Source of the DNA: a virus
Length of the DNA: 31,330 nt
IMG/VR virus record: IMGVR_UViG_3300006865_000393
Span: 1 to 31,330 of that record
Direction: 5' to 3' (one strand)
This document shows, piece by piece, positions 1 to 6,125 of this stretch. The first letter of the stretch is position 1; the number at the start of each line of letters is the position of its first letter. A program made the translations under genes and the position numbers. Below the pieces are notes generated by a model. The model saw nothing but the letters and a program-made list of their open reading frames with translations. It made no database searches and was not told the origin of the DNA.

Positions 1-252
1 ATGGCTAACGCACTCAATCGTACCATCCAACCCGGCGAAATCGTCGTCATGTCTGCCGCCTACTACAAAGGCAACACCCCCAAAGATCGAGCCTTCATCT
101 GCCAAAGCGGCTTTGGCCTCGATACCTTCACCTTCGGCGGCAAAATCTTTGGCCGCTGGGCCGACGGCAGCGGCAATGACGAAGTCAGCGGGTACGAAAT
201 TGACCCCGCTGAAACCCGCAAGTTTCAACAAGCCACCAGGAGCAGCCGCTAA
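1..252 (+). CDS. hypothetical phage protein, 83 aa
   Basis: The reading frame opens with ATG at the first base of the window, so its ribosome-binding site is not visible and a longer upstream form cannot be excluded. The 83-residue product is soluble and has no signal peptide or membrane segment. It is rich in Gly and aromatic residues in the middle (GFGLDTFTFGGKIFGRW) and has an acidic DGSGNDEVSGYEIDP stretch near residues 55-70, suggesting a small beta-rich fold. It is followed with no gap by the next reading frame at 253. I do not recognise a family and assign no function. Confidence 0.7.
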   Translation: MANALNRTIQPGEIVVMSAAYYKGNTPKDRAFICQSGFGLDTFTFGGKIFGRWADGSGNDEVSGYEIDPAETRKFQQATRSSR

Positions 253-633
253 ATGAAACCACAACCCACCAAACTCACCCTCGAAGGCGAAGCCGGCCAG
301 GTCGAAGCCATCACCGCCCGCCTGCGCCAATACTTCAGTTGGAATAGACAGGAAGCTCGAAGGAGCATTAAGTCAACGCCAAATTCGATAGCCAATTCAT
401 CCCCCCCGCCTGGCCCATCGAGTGGGCCTGCGCCAAAGACCTCGCCAACCAAATCCTCGGCAAAGCCAACTGGTGGGAAATCCGGGAGAACCCCCTCCTC
501 GGCGGCAGCCTCCCCGCCCGCCTCCACCAGCTTGGCCTGCCCCCCGGCCCGGCCCACACCGCCGCCGGCGACTGTCTCTCCACCCTCCGCCTCGTCCGCC
601 ACCTGGCCGGAATTACCGCGCCAGTTGAATTAA
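253..633 (+). CDS. doubtful ORF; only the N-terminal part looks coding
   Basis: ATG follows the stop of the preceding gene directly. The first 30 or so residues (MKPQPTKLTLEGEAGQVEAI and on to about residue 30) look like a genuine small alpha/beta start. From about residue 33 the product becomes a Ser/Pro-rich string typical of a high-GC gene read out of frame. The real coding signal there is in another frame (372-641). The simplest reading is that a short gene start has been joined by deletion or frameshift to the C-terminal half of an exonuclease gene, so the 126-residue product is probably not functional. Confidence 0.3.
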   Translation: MKPQPTKLTLEGEAGQVEAITARLRQYFSWNRQEARRSIKSTPNSIANSSPPPGPSSGPAPKTSPTKSSAKPTGGKSGRTPSSAAASPPASTSLACPPARPTPPPATVSPPSASSATWPELPRQLN

Positions 634-641
634 GTTACTAA
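372..641 (+). pseudogene. remnant of a DnaQ-like (DEDDh) 3'-5' exonuclease, C-terminal half
   Basis: Reading from base 372, just after an in-frame TAA at 369-371, the translation begins VNAKFDSQFIPPAWPIEWAC and continues through KDLANQILGKANWWEIRENP to PGPAHTAAGDCLSTLRLVRH near its end, stopping at TAA 639-641. NAKFD matches the Exo II motif of DnaQ-type exonucleases (N-x-x-F-D), and HTAAGDCLSTL matches Exo III (H-x(4)-D). The Exo I part (D-x-E) and any start codon are missing, and no N-terminal half is seen in another frame immediately upstream. The family normally proofreads DNA or trims 3' ends; without Exo I this copy should be inactive. The stop overlaps an ATG at 641 (TAATG), showing it once belonged to the same operon as the next gene. 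Confidence 0.6.
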
Positions 642-670
642 TGTCGGGCAACCCAGAAAGGAGCTTTATC

Positions 671-1303
671 ATGCCCACCCAAACCCAAAACCTGGAAACT
701 CTCATTACCAACGGCTTCAACCAAATCAACACTCGCCTTGACAACCTCGATGCGCGAGTGACCACCCTGGAACAGCAGGGACCAGTCCTAAAAACTCGTA
801 TGGTCGGATTGAACGGCGGCAACGGCCATACTTCGCCTCAGCCTCAGCCTCAGCCTAAACCAAAAGCCATCCCCCGTGATCAAATCATCCCCCGCCACGA
901 CGACGACGAAGCCGAAGACGAAGCCATCGCCAGCGGCCAGTGGGCCAAGCACATCAAGAGAAGTCGCTGTAATCGTGTCTCCCTCACCAAAACCCGCAAA
1001 CGAGACGCCTGGAAACTGCTGCTGAAAATGCCCGGCGAGCGCCGGCCTGCCGTGTTTACCGGCTGGAATGGTACCCAGGAGATCATTGATTTCTTCGCCG
1101 ATGTTATGCCCGAGATGTCCCTCGAAGACTTTGACGAACCCACCTGGGCCAAACTGGATAAAGGGCAGGAACCCCCCATTATGACCCAATGGGATGTCAA
1201 CTTCACCGTCGAGTGGTTCAAAACCGCCCCGGTCATTTTTAATGGCAAACTCTGCACCTTCATCAATGTCGAGTCCGTTTACCCCCTCTACGAGGAGGAC
1301 TAA
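671..1303 (+). CDS. hypothetical protein with N-terminal coiled coil, 210 aa
   Basis: I chose the ATG at 671 because an AAAGGAG ribosome-binding site lies just upstream; an in-frame ATG at 641 would add ten residues. Residues 1-45 (LETLITNGFNQINTRLDNLD and following) have heptad-like spacing of hydrophobic residues and probably form a coiled coil. A Gln-Pro repeat follows (PQPQPQPKPK), encoded by a tandem 6-bp CCTCAG repeat at about 838-858, and then a very acidic linker (HDDDEAEDEA). The C-terminal 130 residues form a Trp-rich globular region with no motif I recognise. The gene sits upstream of the replication ATPase, so a replication accessory role is possible but unsupported. Confidence 0.75.
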   Translation: MPTQTQNLETLITNGFNQINTRLDNLDARVTTLEQQGPVLKTRMVGLNGGNGHTSPQPQPQPKPKAIPRDQIIPRHDDDEAEDEAIASGQWAKHIKRSRCNRVSLTKTRKRDAWKLLLKMPGERRPAVFTGWNGTQEIIDFFADVMPEMSLEDFDEPTWAKLDKGQEPPIMTQWDVNFTVEWFKTAPVIFNGKLCTFINVESVYPLYEED

Positions 1304-1304
1304 C

Positions 1305-1622
1305 ATGACCACCCCAATCGTAAATCGTAAATCAGAAATCGTAAATCGCTGCGCCTACTGCCCCGCCGCCACCGCCGCCACCCTGGCCGAAAATGAACAG
1401 GCCCGCCAGCGCATCCGCAACCTGGAACTGACAATAACCCGCCTCCAGAACCGCCTGGACCGCCTAACCGCCGCCGCCAGAGAACTCTGCTTCTGCTGGG
1501 ACAGGGCCGGCGACTCCTGCGAACCCAAAACCGACAAGGCCGCCATCGCCATGCTTGAATACCAGGAGGCCCTGCGCGCCCTGGCCGAGCAGATTGACTA
1601 CCCCGGCTGGTACCAACTGTAA
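1305..1622 (+). CDS. hypothetical coiled-coil protein with cysteines, 105 aa
   Basis: ATG at 1305 is one base after the previous stop and follows a strong GAGGAGG site that lies inside the end of the upstream gene, so the two are translationally linked. The first 15 residues (TTPIVNRKSEIVNR) are encoded by a 7-bp tandem repeat (GTAAATC units), a repeat colonising the start of the gene. Residues 25-65 contain a long helix (ENEQARQRIRNLELTITRLQ and on) predicted to be a coiled coil. CAYC near the N-terminus and CFC and C further on could bind a metal, but the spacing matches no zinc finger I know. Function unknown. Confidence 0.7.
   Translation: MTTPIVNRKSEIVNRCAYCPAATAATLAENEQARQRIRNLELTITRLQNRLDRLTAAARELCFCWDRAGDSCEPKTDKAAIAMLEYQEALRALAEQIDYPGWYQL
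1318..1346 (+). repeat. 7-bp tandem repeat (GTAAATC units) inside a gene
   Basis: Four near-identical heptamers in a row, one carrying changes. They are translated as the N-terminal residues of the 1305-1622 gene. This is one member of the heptameric tandem-repeat class scattered through the window. Confidence 0.7.
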
Positions 1623-1626
1623 CTAC

Positions 1627-1677
1627 TCCCCCCCTCCCCCCTGCCGAGTGACAGCCCGGCGGGGAGAGGGGCCGGGT
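1627..1677 (+). repeat. GC-rich palindromic element, intergenic
   Basis: C-rich arm, GC-rich centre, then GGGGAGAGGGGCCGGG on the + strand. It lies between the 1305-1622 gene and the leader ORF of the replication gene. It is a divergent member of the same-orientation palindrome family seen throughout the window and has no T-tract. Confidence 0.6.
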
Positions 1678-1709
1678 TAACCATTAGCAACCAGAAAGGA
1701 GACAGTTCT

Positions 1710-1757
1710 ATGACCAACAACACGCAATTCTCAACCACCTTGGAGGGAGTATGCTAA
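1710..1757 (+). CDS. 15-codon leader ORF overlapping the replication gene start
   Basis: An ATG preceded by AAAGGAG opens a 15-codon frame (MTNNTQFSTTLEGVC) whose TAA stop at 1755-1757 lies inside the first codons of the replication ATPase gene (ATG at 1751). The ribosome-binding site of the ATPase gene (GGAGGGAGT) is embedded in this short frame. The arrangement is what one expects for translational coupling or leader-peptide control of a replication initiator. There is no proof that the peptide itself matters. Confidence 0.45.
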   Translation: MTNNTQFSTTLEGVC

Positions 1758-2998
1758 CCGACGAACTCAACTGGCAGGAAACCCTCAACCTGCTCCAAAA
1801 CTCCATGTCCAGGGCCACCTTCAACACCTGGCTCCTCAACACCACCGCCACCCTGCGCGATGGCCGGCTCATCATCTACACCCCCTCCATCTACGCCCTC
1901 GAAACCCTCAAAAGCCGCCTGCGCAAAACCATTCAAACCGCCGTGCAAACCATCTACCAGGCCCCCCTGGAACTGGAATTTGCCCTCCGTACCGCCGAAC
2001 CTCCCCCCGCTCCAACCCTCCCCCCTCAAAGGGGGGAGCTAGAGGGGGGTGAGGCAGACGAACTCGACCTCCTCACCGCCAATGAAATCCTCACCACCGA
2101 CTGGCCCGAACCCATCTGGGCCATCCCCGGCCTCCTCCCCGTCGGCCTCACCATCCTGGCCGGCAAGCCCAAAATGGGCAAAAGCTGGCTCATCCTCCAG
2201 CTCGCCAAAACCATCGCTGCCGGCAGCCAAATCTTCGGCAGCGCCGTTGAACCGGGCCGCGTCCTCTACCTGGCCCTGGAGGACCCGCCCCGCCGCCTCC
2301 GCGAACGCATGCGCATGCAGCGCTGGCCCACTGACCTGCCCGTAGATTTTATGGTCATGGGCCAATTCATCCACCAAATTGGAGACCTTAGCAACGAAGG
2401 CGGCCAGCGCCTGGCCCGCCAGATCCAAAACCGCCAGTACCGCCTCGTCGCCATAGATACCCTCTCCCGCAGCGTAGAAGGCGATCAAAACGATGTCGAA
2501 ATCATGACCCGCGCCCTCATCCCCATCCACGAAATGGCCCACGCCAAAAACTGCGCCGTCCTCCTCTGTGACCATCACAACAAAGCCTCCGGCGTCAACC
2601 CCGACGCCATCGCCGACATCCTCGGCTCCACCGCCAAAGGCGCCCTCTGCGATACCGCCTGGGGCCTCTACCGCCAGCGCGGCCAAAACGACGCCCGCCT
2701 CTCTGTCGTCGGCCGCGAAGTCATCGAACGCACCCTGGCCATGTCCATCAACTGGGAAACCGGCCTCTGGCAAGACCACGGCGACGCCGCCAAACTAACC
2801 GACCGCCACCAGGAAATTCTCGACGTCCTGGAGTATCTCGACCGGCCCACCCTCAACAACATTAGCCGTGTTCTCAACCAGGACCCCAGCAACACCTACA
2901 AGCGCCTCAAGGCCATGCTCAACGGGGGCCTGCTCAAAAAAGATATCCAGAAAAGAGAAATCCTCTATCACTTAAACGGCCACGACCCGGAAGAGTAA
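1751..2998 (+). CDS. RepA-like replicative ATPase with DnaA domain I-like N-terminus
   Basis: The 415-residue product has three parts. Residues 5-78 resemble DnaA domain I (W-x(3)-L-x(6)-M-x(4)-F-x-T-W, then a strand DGRLIIYTPS and a helix ending in YQAPLELEF), the module that contacts DnaB or other partners. Residues 108-320 are a RecA/AAA_25-type ATPase with Walker A GKPKMGKS (138-145), a strand GRVLYLALEDP, Walker B RLVAIDT (231-237) and DHHNK further on, as in plasmid RepA hexameric helicases. The last 65 residues (from about DRHQEILDVLEYL) look like a winged helix for DNA binding. The linker at about residues 90-103 (PPQRGELEGG) is encoded by an inserted GC-rich palindrome. Start: ATG with GGAGG upstream, inside a short leader ORF. 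An iteron-like array follows immediately, so this is the probable origin-binding or helicase protein. Its exact role, initiator or helicase, cannot be told from sequence. Confidence 0.85.
   Translation: MLTDELNWQETLNLLQNSMSRATFNTWLLNTTATLRDGRLIIYTPSIYALETLKSRLRKTIQTAVQTIYQAPLELEFALRTAEPPPAPTLPPQRGELEGGEADELDLLTANEILTTDWPEPIWAIPGLLPVGLTILAGKPKMGKSWLILQLAKTIAAGSQIFGSAVEPGRVLYLALEDPPRRLRERMRMQRWPTDLPVDFMVMGQFIHQIGDLSNEGGQRLARQIQNRQYRLVAIDTLSRSVEGDQNDVEIMTRALIPIHEMAHAKNCAVLLCDHHNKASGVNPDAIADILGSTAKGALCDTAWGLYRQRGQNDARLSVVGREVIERTLAMSINWETGLWQDHGDAAKLTDRHQEILDVLEYLDRPTLNNISRVLNQDPSNTYKRLKAMLNGGLLKKDIQKREILYHLNGHDPEE
2018..2054 (+). repeat. GC-rich palindromic element in frame inside the replication ATPase gene
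   Basis: CTCCCCCCTCAAAGGGGGGAG followed by a GGGGGGTGAGG tail. It is translated as the low-complexity linker between the DnaA-like and ATPase domains, where an insertion is tolerated. Confidence 0.75.
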
Positions 2999-3000
2999 GT

Positions 3001-3179
3001 TACCATGACCATTACCTAGATAAACATAGTACCTACATGGTACATGGTAACATGGTAGGTAAATCATCACACAATGATTTCCTTACCATGCTACCATGTA
3101 CCATGACCCATATACATTCATCTATATGTTAGCCTATTATTTTACATAATAAACGAAGTAACCTAAAGAAAGCATGGTA
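3001..3179. other. candidate replication origin: palindromic array of TACCATG/CATGGTA iterons
   Basis: Eight exact copies of a 7-mer: TACCATG at 3001, 3084, 3092 and 3099, and its reverse complement CATGGTA at 3036, 3043, 3051 and 3173. The central six form a 22-bp inverted repeat (3036-3057 against 3084-3105, one mismatch). Between the arms is a second inverted repeat, AAATCAT (3061-3067) / ATGATTT (3074-3080). The stretch from 3107 to 3170 is strongly AT-rich in an otherwise GC-rich genome. The array begins right after the stop of the replication ATPase gene. Clustered iterons plus an AT-rich unwinding region beside the initiator gene is the classical layout of plasmid and phage origins. 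It could instead be an operator for a dimeric regulator. Confidence 0.65.
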
Positions 3180-3191
3180 GGAGAAACGCCA

Positions 3192-3461
3192 ATGCCCCAA
3201 AAAAACACCCGCTGGCTCAAAATCATTCGCCTCAGCCAGGCCCACCTCGCCCCCGGCATGTCCCTGCACCGCTGGCAAACCATCCTGGCCGCCCACGGCC
3301 TCTTACTCCCCTCTCCTGGCAGGAGAGGGGAAGGGGGTGAGGTTGATCCCTGGCCCACCGTTACCGACGACGCCCTCGACGCCCTGGTTGCCGAAATCAG
3401 CGCCATTGTCCGCGCCGCCCAACAGGAGGTAAAACATTGTTATCAACGAGCAGTTAATTAA
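3192..3461 (+). CDS. hypothetical protein, 89 aa, with palindrome-encoded insert
   Basis: I chose the ATG at 3192 because TAGGAG at 3178-3183 is well spaced; an upstream in-frame ATG at 3174 lies within the last iteron copy. The first 38 residues are basic (MPQKNTRWLKIIRLSQAHLA and on). Residues 39-51 (LPSPGRRGEGGEV) are encoded by a GC-rich palindromic element. The last 35 residues (DDALDALVAEISAIVRAAQQ and following) form an acidic amphipathic helix. No family recognised. Position just after the putative origin suggests a replication accessory gene, but nothing else supports that. Confidence 0.6.
   Translation: MPQKNTRWLKIIRLSQAHLAPGMSLHRWQTILAAHGLLLPSPGRRGEGGEVDPWPTVTDDALDALVAEISAIVRAAQQEVKHCYQRAVN
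3306..3342 (+). repeat. GC-rich palindromic element in frame inside a small gene
   Basis: CTCCCCTCTCCTGGCAGGAG hairpin followed by AGGGGGTGAGG. Typical member of the family; encodes LPSPGRRGEGGEV in the 3192-3461 gene. Confidence 0.8.
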
Positions 3462-3462
3462 C

Positions 3463-3495
3463 CATTCATAATTCACTATTCACAATTCATAATTA
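3463..3495 (+). repeat. AT-rich 7-bp tandem repeat (ATTCATA/ATTCACA units)
   Basis: Four to five degenerate heptamers between two small genes, just upstream of the AGAAAGGA ribosome-binding site of the 3510 gene. Confidence 0.65.
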
Positions 3496-3509
3496 GAAAG
3501 GACAAACCC

Positions 3510-3620
3510 ATGAAAACAGACTTTACCCAAATCATCTTTGACTTCCGCCGCCGCATGCAGCACGGCGACGACGTTCACACCTGGATCGCCCACACCTCCC
3601 CCGCCGCGGGGGAGGGTTAG
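3510..3620 (+). CDS. small hypothetical protein, 36 aa, C-terminus from a palindrome
   Basis: ATG at 3510 follows AGAAAGGACAAACCC, a good ribosome-binding site. The product begins MKTDFTQIIFDFRRRMQHGD and ends in HTSPAAGEG, the last nine residues coming from a GC-rich palindromic element that supplies the stop. The original gene may therefore have been longer and been cut short by the element. No function assigned. Confidence 0.5.
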   Translation: MKTDFTQIIFDFRRRMQHGDDVHTWIAHTSPAAGEG

Positions 3621-3634
3621 GGAGGGGGTCAGGG
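3596..3634 (+). repeat. GC-rich palindromic element supplying a stop codon and a Shine-Dalgarno
   Basis: CTCCCCCGCCGCGGGGGAG hairpin with a GGGAGGGGGTCAGGGG tail. The left part ends the 36-residue gene (TAG at 3618) and the tail supplies the ribosome-binding site of the gene starting at 3636. Confidence 0.7.
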
Positions 3635-3635
3635 G

Positions 3636-4331
3636 ATGAAAAAAACACAACTAAAAGCAACTCCGGCGAAAATCAAAACAATCACACTGCAACCAATAGC
3701 CATGATCACACCCAACCAGCAGGGCATCTACGCCCCCAGCCGGTTGGAGCAGCCAAAAACCATTGATTATAAGCAATTTCTAAAAAAATACGCCGACCAT
3801 CCCCGGCCAATTAAAGTCAGTTTTGAACCTGACGGAAAATCACTCCCCCAAGTTATCACCGCCTACGGCTTTGGCCTGGATTGTTGGTACATCGTATCAA
3901 AAAACAAAAAAGCCGGCGGGGACCAGCCCGTTCATCCACTACAGTTAAGAAAGGAAAGACCTATGGAGGACCAACTCACCTTCACCAATATCCTCACCGG
4001 CGAAACCGTTGTGCCCAATGACTGGAAGCGCCGCCTCAAACCAGGCGACTACTACGCCATCGAACCCCCCACCACCGCCACCGGCGAGATGACCCAAGGA
4101 AAGATCAACTGGACCACCTTCGACGACCTCCCCACCGTCTACGGCCACATCGAAAGCGACGAAGATTGCGAGCCCGGCTTCTTCTGGGTGCGCGGCTACT
4201 CCCAATGGTGCCCCGACGGCGAACTCGGCCTCCTCAACATCTGCGAACCCACCCGCCAACTCACCGCAGAGGAGTTCAACCAGGCCCAGGCCGCCGGCTG
4301 GCCGTCGCCAGCAGGGACCGGAAGGGGCTAG
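3636..4331 (+). CDS. hypothetical protein, 231 aa, likely in-frame fusion of two small genes
   Basis: The first half (residues 1-90) is a basic small protein ending IVSKN. The second half starts at an internal ATG (3963) that has its own AGAAAGGAAAG ribosome-binding site and gives a 122-residue acidic, Trp- and Pro-rich protein (MEDQLTFTNILTGETVVPND and on). The joining segment KKAGGDQPVHPL is encoded at 3906-3930 by a 25-base sequence identical to the terminator-like hairpin region at 4472-4496. This suggests that the stop and intergenic hairpin between two once-separate genes have become translated. Either one fused protein or, from the internal start, the second protein alone may be made. 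No family recognised. Confidence 0.6.
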   Translation: MKKTQLKATPAKIKTITLQPIAMITPNQQGIYAPSRLEQPKTIDYKQFLKKYADHPRPIKVSFEPDGKSLPQVITAYGFGLDCWYIVSKNKKAGGDQPVHPLQLRKERPMEDQLTFTNILTGETVVPNDWKRRLKPGDYYAIEPPTTATGEMTQGKINWTTFDDLPTVYGHIESDEDCEPGFFWVRGYSQWCPDGELGLLNICEPTRQLTAEEFNQAQAAGWPSPAGTGRG

Positions 4332-4334
4332 ACA

Positions 4335-4472
4335 ATGCTTTCCAAACTCCGCGCCCTCTGGCGCTGGCTGAACGAACCTAACCATACCTGGCTGGCGCTG
4401 CTGGCCGCCCTGCTGGGCCTGTTCTGTCTATTGAACCTGATTTGTCATATAGCAACGCTGCTGCCCCAATAA
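4335..4472 (+). CDS. small single-pass membrane protein, 45 aa
   Basis: ATG at 4335 is four bases after the previous stop, with GGAAGGGG overlapping the end of the upstream gene. The product starts with a basic aromatic segment (MLSKLRALWRWLNEP) followed by one hydrophobic helix at residues about 19-42 (WLALLAALLGLFCLLNLICH), giving an N-in inner-membrane topology. Its stop runs into the A-tract of a hairpin. Small size and single helix would allow a holin- or inhibitor-like role, but nothing links it to lysis. Confidence 0.6.
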   Translation: MLSKLRALWRWLNEPNHTWLALLAALLGLFCLLNLICHIATLLPQ

Positions 4473-4501
4473 AAAAAGCCGGCGGGGACCAGCCCGCCGG
4501 C
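4471..4501 (-). terminator. hairpin with T-tract on the - strand
   Basis: GCCGGCGGG / CCCGCCGGC, a 9-bp stem with a short loop, preceded by seven A on the + strand, so that - strand transcripts would end in a U-tract. No - strand gene lies immediately to the right, so it may block antisense transcription. Twenty-five bases of it recur inside the coding region at 3906-3930. Confidence 0.5.
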
Positions 4502-4536
4502 TCACGCTCAGCCCACAACCCACCAAGGAGTGAACC

Positions 4537-5136
4537 ATGAACGATAGCTCTATTATAACCCAACTTGACCCAAAAAATCAATCCCCCCTCCCCCGCACCC
4601 GCGAATGGTACCAGCAAATCGGCCGGCGCGGCGGCCAGGCCCGCGCCGCCATGCCCAACTTCCGCCAGCACCAATCCAACGCCGGCAAACGCAGCGCCCA
4701 GGTCAACGACATGGCCGCCCTTGGCTCGCTCGGCGCCAAAGCCTTCATCCGCAAATACGGCTACATCAAATTCTTCCACCTCTGGCGCAACTGGAAATTA
4801 ACCAACCCCTCCCGCCACGAGCGCCAGGTGGCCGCCATCCTGGACGAACTGGGCTACACCTACCAACGCGAAGCCATGCTCCTGGGCGACGATATCCCCC
4901 TGGCCGTTGACTTCTACCTCCCCGACGCCAACGACGCCGTTATCGAAGTCCTGGGCCGCGTCCACTACGATCCACGCTTCAACCACCCAAACTACCCCCA
5001 AACCCGCCGCGACAACGACCTGGCCCGCCTGCGCCGCCTGGAACGCGCCGGCTTCAGAGTGTTAGAAATTGACTACCGCCTGCTGCAAAACCTGGCCGCC
5101 GCCAAAATTAAAATTATCGGCTTTTTAATCAACTAA
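4537..5136 (+). CDS. DUF559/Vsr-like PD-(D/E)xK nuclease
   Basis: The 199-residue product has a basic N-terminus with GRRGGQARAA (residues 29-38), then from residue 91 a nuclease-like core: RHERQVAAILDELGYTYQRE (E95), AVDFYLPD (D125), IEVLGRVHYDP (E137, H143) and TRRDNDLARLRRLERAGFRV near residues 157-174. This order, with a D on one strand, an E-x-x-G-x-x-H strand, and a basic helix before a final VLEID strand, is that of DUF559 and very-short-patch-repair-like endonucleases. They cut DNA in repair, restriction or homing. The usual Lys after the Glu is replaced, as in many DUF559 proteins. Start: ATG at 4537 with AAGGAG upstream. It lies in the early replication module, so DNA processing or a free-standing homing-type activity is plausible. 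Confidence 0.7.
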   Translation: MNDSSIITQLDPKNQSPLPRTREWYQQIGRRGGQARAAMPNFRQHQSNAGKRSAQVNDMAALGSLGAKAFIRKYGYIKFFHLWRNWKLTNPSRHERQVAAILDELGYTYQREAMLLGDDIPLAVDFYLPDANDAVIEVLGRVHYDPRFNHPNYPQTRRDNDLARLRRLERAGFRVLEIDYRLLQNLAAAKIKIIGFLIN

Positions 5137-5148
5137 TAAGGAGGCCCT

Positions 5149-5553
5149 ATGATCCGACCCATCTACCGCAAAAAATTTGAATTTTCCATTTTGTGCGACT
5201 TTGATGACCTGCTAGCCCTGGCCCAGAAATTGAATTACCACATCTGCCGCTCGCTCTACGACTACACCGATCGCCAAAAATACATCCCCATTCCCCCGGC
5301 CGAACTGGCCGCCATGTGGCAAAGGCTCAAAACCTCCCCTCATAGCTTTGAGAGCGCAAAAATTTGGGACGCCTCTTACCTGGTCGCCCAACCCGGCCAC
5401 CACCACACCAAAACCGAACTGGCCGCCGTCATCACCCCGCAATGGTTCCACCTGGATCGTTGGTCTTTCCATCTCGGCCTCAACTGGCGCAGCCGCCTAC
5501 CCAACGCCGCGCTGGAATTAATCAAAATTACCTTCAAGGAGAACAAACAATGA
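5149..5553 (+). CDS. hypothetical protein, 134 aa
   Basis: ATG at 5149 follows AAGGAGG, the strongest ribosome-binding site of this operon. The product is aromatic- and His-rich (HHHTKTEL, WFHLDRWSFHLGLNW) with no membrane helix. Its TGA overlaps the next start as ATGA (5550-5553), so the two are translationally coupled. No family recognised. Confidence 0.7.
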   Translation: MIRPIYRKKFEFSILCDFDDLLALAQKLNYHICRSLYDYTDRQKYIPIPPAELAAMWQRLKTSPHSFESAKIWDASYLVAQPGHHHTKTELAAVITPQWFHLDRWSFHLGLNWRSRLPNAALELIKITFKENKQ

Positions 5554-6125
5554 ACACCCAACCCGACCATGCCCTCTTAGACGAATACGGCCTCAACCAG
5601 GTCACCTACCGCCTCCTGGCCGCCGTCGCCACCCCTCCCCCCCTCTCCGAAGCGGAGAGGGGGCCGGGGGGTGAGGTCTCCTGGCCCGCCCTCAAAACCA
5701 TCGCCCTCCAGCAAAAAATCACCGGCAACCCCGCCCCGGCGCTGCGCAAGCTCGTAGAGCGCGGTCTGCTCACCGGCCCCGCCCGCAATGAGGATATCCA
5801 CGCCCGCTCCTTCGCCCTCACCTCCCAGGGCCATGATATCCTCGTCCGCATCCAGCTTGGTTGGCACAAACCGCAGTGGCTCACCGTCAGCCGCGTTAAT
5901 GCCCTCAAAACCCTAATCAAAGGAAACGGCTCCCTGCTCTACAGCCCCAAAATCCACGGGCGCAAATTCAACCGGAGCGTCCTCGATACCCTGGTCAAAC
6001 ACGGCTACCTGAGCAGAGATTTTGAAACCTACCGCCTCACCCTCCTGGGCCGCGCCGCCTGGGCCGAATACCAGCAGCTTTCCCCCTCTCCCTCCGGGAG
6101 AGAGAAAGGGGATGAGGGCCAATGA
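5550..6125 (+). CDS. probable winged-helix protein with two palindrome-encoded inserts, 191 aa
   Basis: The start at 5550 is set by ATGA overlap with the upstream gene and by CAAGGAG. Two segments read like winged helices: WPALKTIALQQKITGNPAPA followed by LRKLVERGLL..ARSFALTSQGHDIL, and a similar VLDTLVKHGYLSRDFETYRLTLLGRAAW near the C-terminus. This suggests a two-domain DNA-binding protein. Residues 29-41 (PPPLSEAERGPGG) and the C-terminal PSPSGREKGDEG are encoded by GC-rich palindromes. Its TGA overlaps the next ATG (ATGA, 6122-6125). A regulator or replication accessory protein is possible; the family assignment rests only on helix/wing pattern. Confidence 0.6.
   Translation: MNTQPDHALLDEYGLNQVTYRLLAAVATPPPLSEAERGPGGEVSWPALKTIALQQKITGNPAPALRKLVERGLLTGPARNEDIHARSFALTSQGHDILVRIQLGWHKPQWLTVSRVNALKTLIKGNGSLLYSPKIHGRKFNRSVLDTLVKHGYLSRDFETYRLTLLGRAAWAEYQQLSPSPSGREKGDEGQ
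5632..5676 (+). repeat. GC-rich palindromic element in frame
   Basis: CCCTCTCCGAAGCGGAGAGGG with a GGGGGGTGAGG tail; encodes a low-complexity insert in the 5550-6125 gene. Confidence 0.8.
6081..6118 (+). repeat. GC-rich palindromic element at a gene's 3' end
   Basis: CCCCTCTCCCTCCGGGAGAG followed by GGGGATGAGGG; forms the C-terminal codons of the 5550-6125 gene. Confidence 0.75.
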
